DNA of 7,340 nt from NCBI GenBank assembly GCA_947166165.1, contig CAMVDK010000159.1, forward strand, positions 1 to 7,340, in the 5' to 3' direction. Source of the stretch: an uncultured Porphyromonadaceae bacterium (GTDB taxonomy: Bacteria > Bacteroidota > Bacteroidia > Bacteroidales > Muribaculaceae). Of this stretch, positions 1-7,029 are shown one piece after another (position 1 is the first letter of the stretch; each line of letters starts with the position of its first letter). The notes below the pieces were generated by a model that had not been told where the DNA came from, did not search any database, and saw nothing but the letters and a program-made list of their open reading frames with translations. The translations under genes and the position numbers were made by a program.

Positions 1-79
1 GAAAATTTTTTGTTGTTGGTTGTTTGTACAGTTGGTTGAGCTTCAGCGATTTGTTGCTTTATAATTGGAAACTTTATTT

Positions 80-122
80 TTTTGCAAAAGTTTTTTTCTT
101 TCGATTTGTTTTACTAACTTTG
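80..122 (+). promoter_or_regulatory. Bacteroidetes-type promoter of nrdJ
   Basis: TAACTTTG at 115-122 is an exact match to the Bacteroidetes -7 element TAnnTTTG. About 20 bases upstream, where the -33 TTTG or TTG should lie, there is only a T run (91-97), so the -33 box is weak. Transcription would begin near 127-130, giving a leader of about 48 bases before the GTG at 176. A perfect 10-base palindrome, TTTTGCAAAA, lies at 80-89 just upstream and inside a looser inverted repeat (AAACTTT 69-75 with AAAGTTT 87-93). It could be an operator, but this is speculative in such T-rich DNA. I see no NrdR-box-like pair and no cobalamin riboswitch in the 175 bases available. Confidence 0.6.
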
Positions 123-175
123 CAGTCGCAATCAATCAAGTATTACAAACAAGTTTCATTATTGTGCCAAGAAAA

Positions 176-2731
176 GTGGACAAGAATCAGACTTACACCT
201 ATCAGGATGCCTACGAGGCCTCGCTGAAATATTTCGAGGGCGACGAGCTTGCTGCCCGCGTGTGGGCGAGCAAATACGCGCTCAAGGACTCGTTTGGCAA
301 CATCTATGAGTTGACGCCCGACGACATGCACCGCCGCATCGCGCGGGAGGTGGCTCGCATCGAGCGCAAGTATCCCAACCCGATGAGCGAGGAGCGTGTG
401 TTTGAGCTCATCCGTCATTTCCGCTACATCGTGCCGCAGGGCAGCCCCATGGCGGGCATCGGCAACGACTTCCAGATCGGGTCGCTGAGCAACTGCTTCG
501 TGATCGGCCTCGACGGCGAGCCGGACTCCTATGGCGGCATCATCAAAATCGACGAGGAGCAGGTGCAGCTCATGAAGCGTCGTGGTGGAGTGGGGCACGA
601 CCTGTCGCACATCCGGCCCAAAGGGTCGCCGGTGAAGAACTCCGCCCTCACGAGCACCGGACTGGTGCCCTTCATGGAGCGCTACAGCAACTCGACGCGC
701 GAGGTGGCGCAGGACGGCCGGCGCGGTGCACTGATGCTCACGGTGAGCATCAAGCACCCCGACGCCGAGTCGTTTATCGACGCCAAGCTCACCGAGGGCA
801 AGGTGACCGGGGCCAACGTGAGCGTGCGCATCGACGACGCTTTCATGCAGGCGGCAGTCGATGGCAAGCCCTACGTGCAGCAATATCCCATCGATGCCGA
901 GGAGCCTTTATATAAAAAGGAGATCGACGCTTCGAAACTCTGGGCGAAAATCATTCACAACGCGTGGAAAAGCGCCGAGCCGGGCGTGCTGTTCTGGGAC
1001 ACCATCACGCGCGAGTCGCTGCCCGACTGCTATGCCGACCTCGGGTTCCGCACCATCTCGACGAACCCCTGCGGCGAGATTCCGCTGTGCCCCTACGACA
1101 GCTGCCGGCTGGTGGCCGTGAACCTCTACAGCTATGTGGTGAACCCGTTCACGCCCGAGGCACGCTTCGATTTCGACCTCTTTGCCGAGCACATCGCCTG
1201 CGCGCAGCGCATCATGGACGACATCATCGACCTGGAGATGGAGAAGATTGAGAAAATCATCGCCAAAATCAAGTCCGACCCCGAGACCGCCGAGGTCAAG
1301 ACCACGGAGCTGAACCTGTGGGAGAAAATCCGCTCTAAGACGCTCAAAGGCCGCCGCACCGGTGTGGGCACGACTGCTGAGGGCGACATGATTGCCGCCA
1401 TGGGTCTGCGCTACGGCACCGACGAGGCCACGGCGTTCTCGGTGAGCGTGCACCGCGCGCTGACGCTGGCGGCCTACCGCTCAAGCGTGGTCATGGCACA
1501 GGAACGCGGGGCCTTCGAGCTATACGACGCCCAGCGCGAGGCCGGCAATCCGTTCGTCGCCCGCATCCGCGAGGCCGACCCCGAGCTCTACGAGCAGATG
1601 TGCCGGCACGGCCGCCGCAACATAGCCTGCCTGACCATCGCCCCCACGGGCACCACGAGCCTCATGACGCAGACCACCTCCGGCATCGAGCCGGTGTTCC
1701 TGCCCGTGTACAAGCGCCGTCGCAAGGTGAACCCCAGCGACAAGGACGTGCACATCGACTATGTGGACGAGAACGGCGACTCGTTTGAGGAATTCATTGT
1801 CTACCACCCCAAGTTCATCACCTGGATGCAGGTGAACGGCATCGAGGTGCGCAACGACTACAGCCAGGAGCAAATCAACGACCTGGTGGCCCGCTCGCCC
1901 TACTACCATGCCACCAGCAACGACATCGACTGGGTGGCCAAGGTGCGCATGCAGGGAGCCGTGCAGAAGTGGGTGGACCACAGCATCAGCGTGACCGTCA
2001 ACCTGCCTAACGACATCACCGAGGACATGGTGGCCAAGGTCTATCTCGAGGCCTGGCAATGCGGCTGCAAGGGCTGCACCGTGTACCGCGACGGCTCGCG
2101 CTCGGGCGTGCTCGTACAGCTCACCAAGGAGGACAAGGAAAAGCAAAAAAAGAAAACCGCCCACTACATCGCCGACGAGGAGCACATCCTCAAGCGCCCC
2201 GTGGAACTCGAAGCCGACGTGGTGCGCTTCCAGAACAACAAGGAGAAGTGGATTGCCTTCATCGGCTTGATTGAGGGCCGGCCCTACGAGATTTTCACCG
2301 GTATCGCCGACGACGAGGAGGGCATCTTCTGCCCCAAGTCGGTCACCAAGGGCAAAATCATCAAGGCCGTGGGCGACGACGGCTCGAAGCGCTACGACTT
2401 CCAGTTCATCAACAAGCGCGGTTTCAAGACCACCATCGAAGGGCTGAGCGAGAAGTTCAACCCCGAGTTCTGGAACTACGCCAAGCTCATCAGCGGCGTG
2501 CTGCGCTATGGCATGCCCATCGAGCAGGTGCTCAAGCTCGTCAGCAGCCTTGAGCTCGACAACCAGTCGATCAACACCTGGAAGATGGGTGTGGAGCGCG
2601 CCTTGAAAAAGTATCTGCCCAACGGCACTAAGGCCAACGGCCAGACCTGCCCCAACTGCGGCCAGGAGAGCCTCGTGTACCAGGAAGGGTGCCTCATCTG
2701 CACCAACTGCGGTACCTCGCGCTGCGGGTGA
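176..2731 (+). CDS. nrdJ: Adenosylcobalamin-dependent (class II) ribonucleotide reductase
   Basis: This cytosolic enzyme reduces ribonucleotides (the NrdJ family normally uses diphosphates) to deoxyribonucleotides with a cobalamin-derived thiyl radical, so it needs no oxygen and no separate radical-generating subunit. With the GTG start the protein has 851 residues. The signature NPCGE is at 297-301: C299 should carry the radical, with N297 and E301 as catalytic partners. C107 (in SNCF) and C310, exactly 11 residues after C299, fit the redox pair known from Thermotoga NrdJ. A PTGTT-S-GIEP loop starts at P490. A Cys cluster (C629, C631, C634) precedes VYRDGSR, then come a Lys-rich linker and a TSCPD-type C-terminal domain from about 673. 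The tail has CPNC (825-828), CLIC (839-842), C845 and C850, probably a zinc-ribbon or thiol-relay tail. There is no N-terminal ATP cone, so overall ATP/dATP control is probably absent. GTG at 176 was chosen because homologues, as I remember them, begin near TYTYQDA. GTG at 164 is possible. TTG at 65 lies upstream of the promoter and is unlikely. Confidence 0.96.
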   Translation: MDKNQTYTYQDAYEASLKYFEGDELAARVWASKYALKDSFGNIYELTPDDMHRRIAREVARIERKYPNPMSEERVFELIRHFRYIVPQGSPMAGIGNDFQIGSLSNCFVIGLDGEPDSYGGIIKIDEEQVQLMKRRGGVGHDLSHIRPKGSPVKNSALTSTGLVPFMERYSNSTREVAQDGRRGALMLTVSIKHPDAESFIDAKLTEGKVTGANVSVRIDDAFMQAAVDGKPYVQQYPIDAEEPLYKKEIDASKLWAKIIHNAWKSAEPGVLFWDTITRESLPDCYADLGFRTISTNPCGEIPLCPYDSCRLVAVNLYSYVVNPFTPEARFDFDLFAEHIACAQRIMDDIIDLEMEKIEKIIAKIKSDPETAEVKTTELNLWEKIRSKTLKGRRTGVGTTAEGDMIAAMGLRYGTDEATAFSVSVHRALTLAAYRSSVVMAQERGAFELYDAQREAGNPFVARIREADPELYEQMCRHGRRNIACLTIAPTGTTSLMTQTTSGIEPVFLPVYKRRRKVNPSDKDVHIDYVDENGDSFEEFIVYHPKFITWMQVNGIEVRNDYSQEQINDLVARSPYYHATSNDIDWVAKVRMQGAVQKWVDHSISVTVNLPNDITEDMVAKVYLEAWQCGCKGCTVYRDGSRSGVLVQLTKEDKEKQKKKTAHYIADEEHILKRPVELEADVVRFQNNKEKWIAFIGLIEGRPYEIFTGIADDEEGIFCPKSVTKGKIIKAVGDDGSKRYDFQFINKRGFKTTIEGLSEKFNPEFWNYAKLISGVLRYGMPIEQVLKLVSSLELDNQSINTWKMGVERALKKYLPNGTKANGQTCPNCGQESLVYQEGCLICTNCGTSRCG

Positions 2732-2750
2732 CCCGTCGCTCCGAGGCTTC

Positions 2751-2803
2751 AAGTCGAAGAGCCGCGATGCGCAATGAGGATGCGCGTCGCGGCTCTTCGA
2801 TTT
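2751..2803. terminator. Long hairpin between convergent nrdJ and ackA, likely bidirectional terminator
   Basis: TCGAAGAGCCGCGA (2754-2767) is perfectly repeated in inverse at 2787-2800. The stem continues inward through a T-G wobble and GCGCA/TGCGC (2769-2773 with 2781-2785), leaving the 7-base loop ATGAGGA (2774-2780). Outward it gains one G-T and two A-T pairs (2751-2753 with 2801-2803). This gives about 23 stacked pairs, very GC-rich. It lies 20 bases after the nrdJ stop and 39 bases after the ackA stop, the position expected of a shared terminator. The T tract is short on both strands (TTT on +, CTT on -), so termination would rest mainly on the stem, or the stem may protect both 3' ends from decay. 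Confidence 0.85.
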
Positions 2804-2841
2804 CGGTTGATGCGGCAGGTGATGTCACTCCGCCTTGCGGG

Positions 2842-4059
2842 TCAGTCGACAATTTCACGTCCCAAGACCAGGGCCTCGGTGTCGCGGGCAATCATCAGCT
2901 CCTCGTCGGTGGGCACCACCACCACCTTCACGCTGCTGTCGGGAGCGCTGATCACACCTTCGCGGCCCTGCACCATCTGCTCGTTGGCCTCGGCGTCGAA
3001 GCGCACGCCCATGAACTCCAGGTGGCGGCACACGGCCTGACGGGTGTTGGTCTGGTTTTCGCCCACACCGCCTGTGAACACGATGATGTCCACGCCGTTC
3101 ATCTCGGCGGCAAACGCTCCTACGCTCTTCACGATGCGGTGCACATACATCTGCAGTGCCAGCCGTGCTCGGTCGTTGCCAGCCTTGTAGGCCGCCACCA
3201 CCTCGCGCATGTCGCTCGACACGCCGGTGATGCCCAGCAGTCCGCTCTGCTTGTTCACCACATCGTTCATCTGTTGCACGCTCAATCCGTGGCGCTCCAT
3301 GAGGAAGAGGATGGCGCACGGGTCCACATCGCCGGCGCGGGTGCCCATCATCAGCCCCTCCTCGGGAGTGAGGCCCATGGTGGTGTCGATGCTCTTGCCA
3401 CCCATCACGGCCGCGATGCTCGCGCCGTTGCCGATGTGGCAACTCACGATTTTGGCCTTCGTGCGGTCCACGCCCAGCAGTTCGCACACGCGCCGCGACA
3501 CGTAGCGGTGACTGGTGCCGTGGAAGCCGTAGCGGCGCACGTGGTCGTCGGTGTAATACTTCATCGGCAGGGGATACATGTAGGCGCTGTCGGGCATGGT
3601 CTGATGGAAAGCCGTGTCGAACACCGCCACTTGCGGCACCTTTGGCAGCACGCGCTCAATGGCCTCGATGCCCATCATGTTCACCGGGTTGTGGAGCGGC
3701 GCAATGGCGTAGCACTCGCGAATGCCGCGCTTCACCTCGTCGGTCACCAGCACGCTTTGCCCGAACCGCTCGCCGCCGTGCACCACGCGGTGGCCCACGG
3801 CGTCGATTTCGTCCATGCTCGCTATGCAGCCCGTTTCGGGGTCGGTGAGCGTGTCGAGGATGGCCTTGATGGCCCCCATGTGGTCGGCAATGTCGAGTGC
3901 CACCTGCCGCTTGGTGCCGTCGGGGTTCTTGGCCTTGATGAAGGCATCGGGCAGACCGATTTTCTCCACGCCGCCCTCGGCAAGCGTGCTGCCGCTCTTC
4001 GCCTCAATCAGTTTATACTTGGCGGAACTGCTCCCGCAATTCAAAACAAGAATATTCAT
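2842..4059 (-). CDS. ackA: Acetate kinase
   Basis: This cytosolic enzyme catalyses acetyl phosphate + ADP = acetate + ATP, the substrate-level phosphorylation step of acetate fermentation, and is reversible. The protein has 405 residues, normal for the family. It begins MNILVLNCGSSSAKYK, the N-terminal phosphate-binding signature of the ASKHA fold. Residues aligning with the catalytic set of Methanosarcina AckA are all present at nearly identical numbers: N7, R91 (GHRVVHGG), D148 (VFDTAFHQ), H180 (YGFHGTSH), R241 (GTRAGDVDP) and E386 (TDEEL). HIGNGAS (208-214) and FTGGVGEN (328-335) are the adenosine and phosphate loops. The ATG at 4059 is the only sensible start; the bases before it are A/T-rich with no Shine-Dalgarno. 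It lies downstream of pta on the same strand, 201 bases away. I see no TAnnTTTG promoter in that gap on this strand, so co-transcription with pta is likely. It is convergent with nrdJ. Confidence 0.98.
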   Translation of the reverse strand: MNILVLNCGSSSAKYKLIEAKSGSTLAEGGVEKIGLPDAFIKAKNPDGTKRQVALDIADHMGAIKAILDTLTDPETGCIASMDEIDAVGHRVVHGGERFGQSVLVTDEVKRGIRECYAIAPLHNPVNMMGIEAIERVLPKVPQVAVFDTAFHQTMPDSAYMYPLPMKYYTDDHVRRYGFHGTSHRYVSRRVCELLGVDRTKAKIVSCHIGNGASIAAVMGGKSIDTTMGLTPEEGLMMGTRAGDVDPCAILFLMERHGLSVQQMNDVVNKQSGLLGITGVSSDMREVVAAYKAGNDRARLALQMYVHRIVKSVGAFAAEMNGVDIIVFTGGVGENQTNTRQAVCRHLEFMGVRFDAEANEQMVQGREGVISAPDSSVKVVVVPTDEELMIARDTEALVLGREIVD

Positions 4060-4102
4060 ATTTATATTAAAATTTTATCAATATTTCAGTACGCTGCTTG
4101 TG

Positions 4103-4253
4103 GATTTTAGACTATAAGAACATAAGGTTTTTATGATATAAGTACATAAGACTTTAACAAGGGCAAAAGCAATGATGTCATAAAATGGATAAAAAATGCC
4201 TTATGTCTTTATGTCCACTCGAGTCGGAGGCTTTTGTTCTTTTGTCTAAAATC
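4103..4253. repeat. Nested inverted repeats and ACATAAG words in the pta-ackA gap
   Basis: The 201-base gap (4060-4260) is AT-rich. GATTTTAGAC at 4103-4112 is perfectly inverted as GTCTAAAATC at 4244-4253, and pairing extends outward (TTGTG/ACAA) if one G is bulged. Nested inside, ACATAAGG (4120-4127) is inverted as CCTTATGT (4199-4206). Further copies are ACATAAG at 4144-4150 and, on the minus strand, a tandem octamer pair ACATAAAG-ACATAAGG (4214 down to 4199). A competing local hairpin, CTTTTGT/ACAAAAG (4239-4245 with 4254-4260), directly follows the pta stop; it has no T tract, so it is a poor terminator. The unit could be a small non-autonomous mobile element (MITE-like), a folded intercistronic RNA, or chance in AT-rich DNA. 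No clear target-site duplication is visible. Confidence 0.5.
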
Positions 4254-4260
4254 ACAAAAG

Positions 4261-5277
4261 TCAATGCCGCTGCCCGGCGATGGCCTGGTTGCAGGTCAGG
4301 ATCACCGTCTTGTAGATGTCCTCTTCGTTGCATCCGCGCGACAGGTCGTTGACCGGAGCGGCCAGTCCTTGCAGCACCGGTCCCACGGCAGTGGCACCGC
4401 CCAGGCGCTGCACCAGCTTGTAGGCGATGTTGCCCACACCCAGGTCGGGGAACACCAGCACGTTGGCATGTCCGGCAATCTCGCTGCCCGGGGCCTTGCT
4501 CGCCCCCACGCTCGGCACCAGGGCCGCGTCGGCTTGCAGCTCGCCGTCGATTTTCATGTCCGGGTTCATCTCGCGGGCCAGCCGTGTGGCCTCCACCACC
4601 TTGTCGACGTTCTCATGCCGCGCGCTGCCCTTGGTCGAGAAGCTCAGCATGGCCACCTTGGGGTCGATGCCGGCCAGGTCGCGCGCTGTGCGCTCGGCCG
4701 AGACGGCAATCTGGGCCAGCTCCTCGGCGTTGGGGTTGGGGAGCACCGCGCAGTCGGCCATGACCATGATGCCACGCTCGCCGTAGGGCACGCCCTCGGG
4801 CAGAATCATGATGAAGGCGCCGCTCACCACCTTGATGCCCGGGGCCGTCTTCAGCACCTGGAAAGCGGCGCGGAGCACGTTGCCCGTGGTGTTGGCCGCA
4901 CCGGCCACCTGACCGTCGGCGTCGCCGTGCTTGATGAGCAGGCAACCCAGATAGAGCGGGTCTTGAGCCTTCTTGCGGGCCTCGTCGAGCGTCATGCCCT
5001 TCGACTTGCGGAGCTCATACAGCAGTTCCGCATAAGGCTCCATGGCCTCGGCGTCGGCAGGATTCACCACCGTGCAGCCGTCCAGGTGCGTCAGGCCCAG
5101 CTCGGCGGCCTTGGCGGCAATCGCGCCGCGGTCGCCAATCAGGATGATGTCGCACACGCCGTCGGCCACCAGACGGTCGGCGGCGCGCATCGTGCGCGGT
5201 TCGCAGCTCTCGGGCAGCACAATCCGCTGGCGGCAGCCAGCAGCCTTCGCACGCAGTTCTTCAAACAAAGGTTCCAT
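4261..5277 (-). CDS. pta: Phosphate acetyltransferase (phosphotransacetylase)
   Basis: This cytosolic enzyme catalyses acetyl-CoA + phosphate = acetyl phosphate + CoA and supplies the substrate of the neighbouring AckA. The protein has 338 residues, the length of the short single-domain Pta class, with no N-terminal DRTGG/CobB-like extension as in the long enterobacterial form. Family motifs run in order: IVLPES (19-24) with ..RTMRAADRL, the GDADGQVAGA loop (118-127), TTGNVLRAAF (130-139), FPDLGVGNIAYK (276-287) and VNDLSRGC (309-316). S313, R314 and D320 align with S309, R310 and D316 of the Methanosarcina enzyme; R90 and R136 match its CoA- and phosphate-binding arginines R87 and R133. The ATG at 5277 fits a predicted transcription start near 5332, about 55 bases upstream. 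It is the first gene of the pta-ackA pair and follows the transporter after a 255-base gap with its own promoter. Confidence 0.97.
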   Translation of the reverse strand: MEPLFEELRAKAAGCRQRIVLPESCEPRTMRAADRLVADGVCDIILIGDRGAIAAKAAELGLTHLDGCTVVNPADAEAMEPYAELLYELRKSKGMTLDEARKKAQDPLYLGCLLIKHGDADGQVAGAANTTGNVLRAAFQVLKTAPGIKVVSGAFIMILPEGVPYGERGIMVMADCAVLPNPNAEELAQIAVSAERTARDLAGIDPKVAMLSFSTKGSARHENVDKVVEATRLAREMNPDMKIDGELQADAALVPSVGASKAPGSEIAGHANVLVFPDLGVGNIAYKLVQRLGGATAVGPVLQGLAAPVNDLSRGCNEEDIYKTVILTCNQAIAGQRH

Positions 5278-5337
5278 ACAGTTCGGTTTTTATTGGTAAT
5301 TACAAAGTCAAAAGAATTCAACGCTTCAAATGTGCCG

Positions 5338-5368
5338 CAAAGTTACTGCAATCCGAGCGCAATGGCAA
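5338..5368 (-). promoter_or_regulatory. Bacteroidetes-type promoter of pta(-ackA)
   Basis: On the minus strand, TTG (5368-5366) is followed after a 20-base spacer by TAACTTTG (5345-5338), an exact TAnnTTTG -7 element. The -7 octamer is identical to that of nrdJ. Transcription should start near 5332, leaving a leader of about 55 bases before the pta ATG at 5277. The -33 TTG lies inside one arm of the inverted repeat at 5359-5423, so a protein bound to that repeat could block or aid this promoter. Confidence 0.7.
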
Positions 5369-5423
5369 GAAAATGGCCAACAAAAAACTTGTTTTTTTGC
5401 TTGGCCCACTTTCTTGGCATTGC
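5359..5423. repeat. 65-base imperfect inverted repeat upstream of pta
   Basis: The arms 5359-5387 and 5393-5423 pair as follows: GCAATG with CATTGC, CAAGAAA with TTTCTTG, TGG with CCA, CCAA with TTGG, and CAAAAAA with TTTTTTG. There are two mismatches (5365/5417 and 5373/5409), two single-base bulges (5400, 5405) and a short loop, CTTGT. About 27 base pairs form in total. It lies about 110 bases after the transporter's stop and spans the pta -33 box. Reading from the transporter, no T run follows the stem, so it is not a textbook terminator. A transporter 3'-end hairpin, an operator, or the remnant of a small inverted-repeat element are all possible. The remaining gap (5424-5532) shows only a weak direct repeat, GCGCAAC, at 5433-5439 and 5450-5456. 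Confidence 0.7.
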
Positions 5424-5532
5424 CGAGGAGCCGCGCAACTTCGTGCGAAGCGCAACACTAGCCATAACACTCCATCCAGCAGTCAAAGTCCGGACCAACC
5501 ATCGGGCCACACCGGCGGTCATTCATGCCAGG

Positions 5533-7029
5533 TCACAGTGCCGCCCGTTTCTGTCGCCCGAAGGGGATGGTGATGGCCAGCAGTTCAACGCCTAAACCAT
5601 AATAAACAGCATCGCCGGGCAGCATCATCAATTTGGCCATCAGCATGCAGGCCACGCCAATGGGCATTGCAAGCAGGATGCGCCGCGACGCGAATCGGCC
5701 AGGCATCCACAGCGCAAAACTGAGCGGGAACAAGATCGACACCGCCCTCAGCCCCAACGAGAGAAAGCCCAAATCGTTGATGAAACTATTGTTGCACAGC
5801 AATGCCACGCCTACGGCCACCGCGAGCACAGCGGCAATCGACAGCCGCATCTGCTGCAACTGCGACAGCCCCGAAGCCCGGCTGCTCACGTTGCTGTACA
5901 CGTCGCGCACCAGAATGGTGGCCACGCCCAGCGAAAGGCCGCTGCCGCAACCCAGAATGTTGATCAGCAGTGTGCCCAGCATGATGCCTCCCAGCCACGC
6001 GGGCAGGTGGCGCAGAATGAATGCCGGGAATGCTTGTGCCGAATTCTCGATGACTCCCATGCCTTGCGGCAACGACTGGCCGGCTTGCTGCATCTGCGAT
6101 AATTCCTCAGCAGTCACATAGTGGCCACGCATGTAAATGCCCACCATGGTGCAAGCCGCGCCGATGATGGGCAGGCAGACGGCGCAAATCAGCGCCCCAC
6201 GGCGGGCATGGACCGTCGACGATGCCGACCATATGCATTGCGCATAGGTCTGAGTCGACACCACGCCCAAAATGAGCGACAGGCAGCCGCCCAAGTCTTT
6301 CATCACACCTCTCGCCACCAAACTGCCGTAGCGGTGATGGATAGCCTCGGCATCGGTCAATCCGTTGCTCGCTCCCAACGCTGTCGTCTGATAGACGGTG
6401 TCTACACTTTCGCGCAAGCCCGCGAGTCCGCCGGATATGTGCCAGACGATGGCTCCTGCTGCCAGCGAACTGAAGTAGAGCAACACCAGTTTGATGATGC
6501 CACTGAACCCCGCGCTGCGGATGCCGCCGAACAGGACGAACAGCATGATCAGAATGGCGCCCGCAACCGAAGCCCAGAGCATCGGAATGCCAAAGAAACT
6601 GCTGAGCATCGCCCCCGACGAAAGCACCTGCGACACGATGCTGATGAAAATGCCCACCATGCACAACAGCGAGCCGACGGTCTCGGCCTTGCGGCCGTAT
6701 TCACGGCGCACCACTTCCAGCAGCGTGCTGCAACCGCTGCCACGCAACCCACCGGCATAGACGTAGCCCAGCAGCAGCGAGCCGATGGCCGCCCCCAGCG
6801 TGAACCACCACGCCGACAGGCCATAGCAGAACGCCAGCTGTGCGGTGCCAATGGTCGACTGTCCGCCAGCCATCGTCCCCAGCAGTGCACCGCCAACGAG
6901 CCATGTGCCCGAACTGCCGCCAGTGATGAACGACCGCGCGTCCTTCACGCGCCGGCCCGACCACCAGCTCACCATGAGCAGCAGGCCCACAGTCAGCAGA
7001 ATGCCCGCGATGTGAACTGAAGAAAACAT
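5533..7029 (-). CDS. Sodium:solute symporter family (SSS) transporter, substrate unknown
   Basis: This is an inner-membrane secondary transporter of the SSS/SLC5 family (TC 2.A.21, LeuT fold). The protein has 498 residues and about 13 hydrophobic segments, usual for the family. The first helix is at about 5-22. GALLGTMAGGQSTIGTAQLA (47-66) is the broken substrate helix, followed by YGLSAWWFTLGAAIGSLL. GGIRSAGFSGIIK (168-180) matches the family's GG-R-A-DIIQ region. A TQTYAQCIWSAS stretch followed by HARRGAL corresponds to the Q..Q-R/A-A-R signature, and LSLGVATILVRDVY (365-378) to the late-helix signature. G360-C361 appear to replace the Ser-Ser/Thr pair that binds sodium in PutP and vSGLT. 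SSS proteins carry sugars, amino acids, vitamins, carboxylates and other solutes, and the substrate cannot be told here. The ATG at 7029 sits before the first helix. The gene has its own upstream promoter. Adjacency to pta-ackA might hint at an organic acid, but that is weak. Confidence 0.92.
   Translation of the reverse strand: MFSSVHIAGILLTVGLLLMVSWWSGRRVKDARSFITGGSSGTWLVGGALLGTMAGGQSTIGTAQLAFCYGLSAWWFTLGAAIGSLLLGYVYAGGLRGSGCSTLLEVVRREYGRKAETVGSLLCMVGIFISIVSQVLSSGAMLSSFFGIPMLWASVAGAILIMLFVLFGGIRSAGFSGIIKLVLLYFSSLAAGAIVWHISGGLAGLRESVDTVYQTTALGASNGLTDAEAIHHRYGSLVARGVMKDLGGCLSLILGVVSTQTYAQCIWSASSTVHARRGALICAVCLPIIGAACTMVGIYMRGHYVTAEELSQMQQAGQSLPQGMGVIENSAQAFPAFILRHLPAWLGGIMLGTLLINILGCGSGLSLGVATILVRDVYSNVSSRASGLSQLQQMRLSIAAVLAVAVGVALLCNNSFINDLGFLSLGLRAVSILFPLSFALWMPGRFASRRILLAMPIGVACMLMAKLMMLPGDAVYYGLGVELLAITIPFGRQKRAAL

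Noticed and set aside
65..175. N-terminal extension of NrdJ from a TTG codon at 65
   Set aside because: The extension is hydrophobic and T-rich, does not resemble the family's N-terminus, and would begin upstream of the -7 promoter element at 115-122.
1..175. Cobalamin riboswitch or NrdR box upstream of nrdJ
   Set aside because: Both would make sense for a B12-dependent reductase. The leader after the promoter is only about 48 bases, with no conserved B12-box-like sequence, and no paired NrdR-type sites are seen.
2142..2156. A-rich run in nrdJ as a programmed frameshift site
   Set aside because: The run encodes the Lys-rich linker, and the frame continues without break through the conserved C-terminal domain and Cys tail, so no shift is needed.
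1520..2752. 410-codon open frame antisense to nrdJ
   Set aside because: It lies wholly opposite a strongly conserved gene. Its His/Val/Leu/Ala/Gly-rich composition is typical of the antisense frame of GC-rich coding DNA, with no recognisable domain.
2689..4110. 473-codon open frame antisense to ackA
   Set aside because: Extremely His- and Ala-rich shadow of ackA's codons. It starts inside the nrdJ end and crosses the terminator hairpin.
4239..4260. Intrinsic terminator directly after pta
   Set aside because: The 7-base-pair stem is AT-rich, has an 8-base loop and is followed on the minus strand by AACAAAAGCC, not a T tract. ackA also has no visible promoter of its own, so termination here is unlikely.
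4234..5595. 453-codon open frame antisense to pta
   Set aside because: Shadow frame of a clear pta gene with the same His/Gly/Leu-rich bias. It runs through the pta promoter and repeat without any domain.
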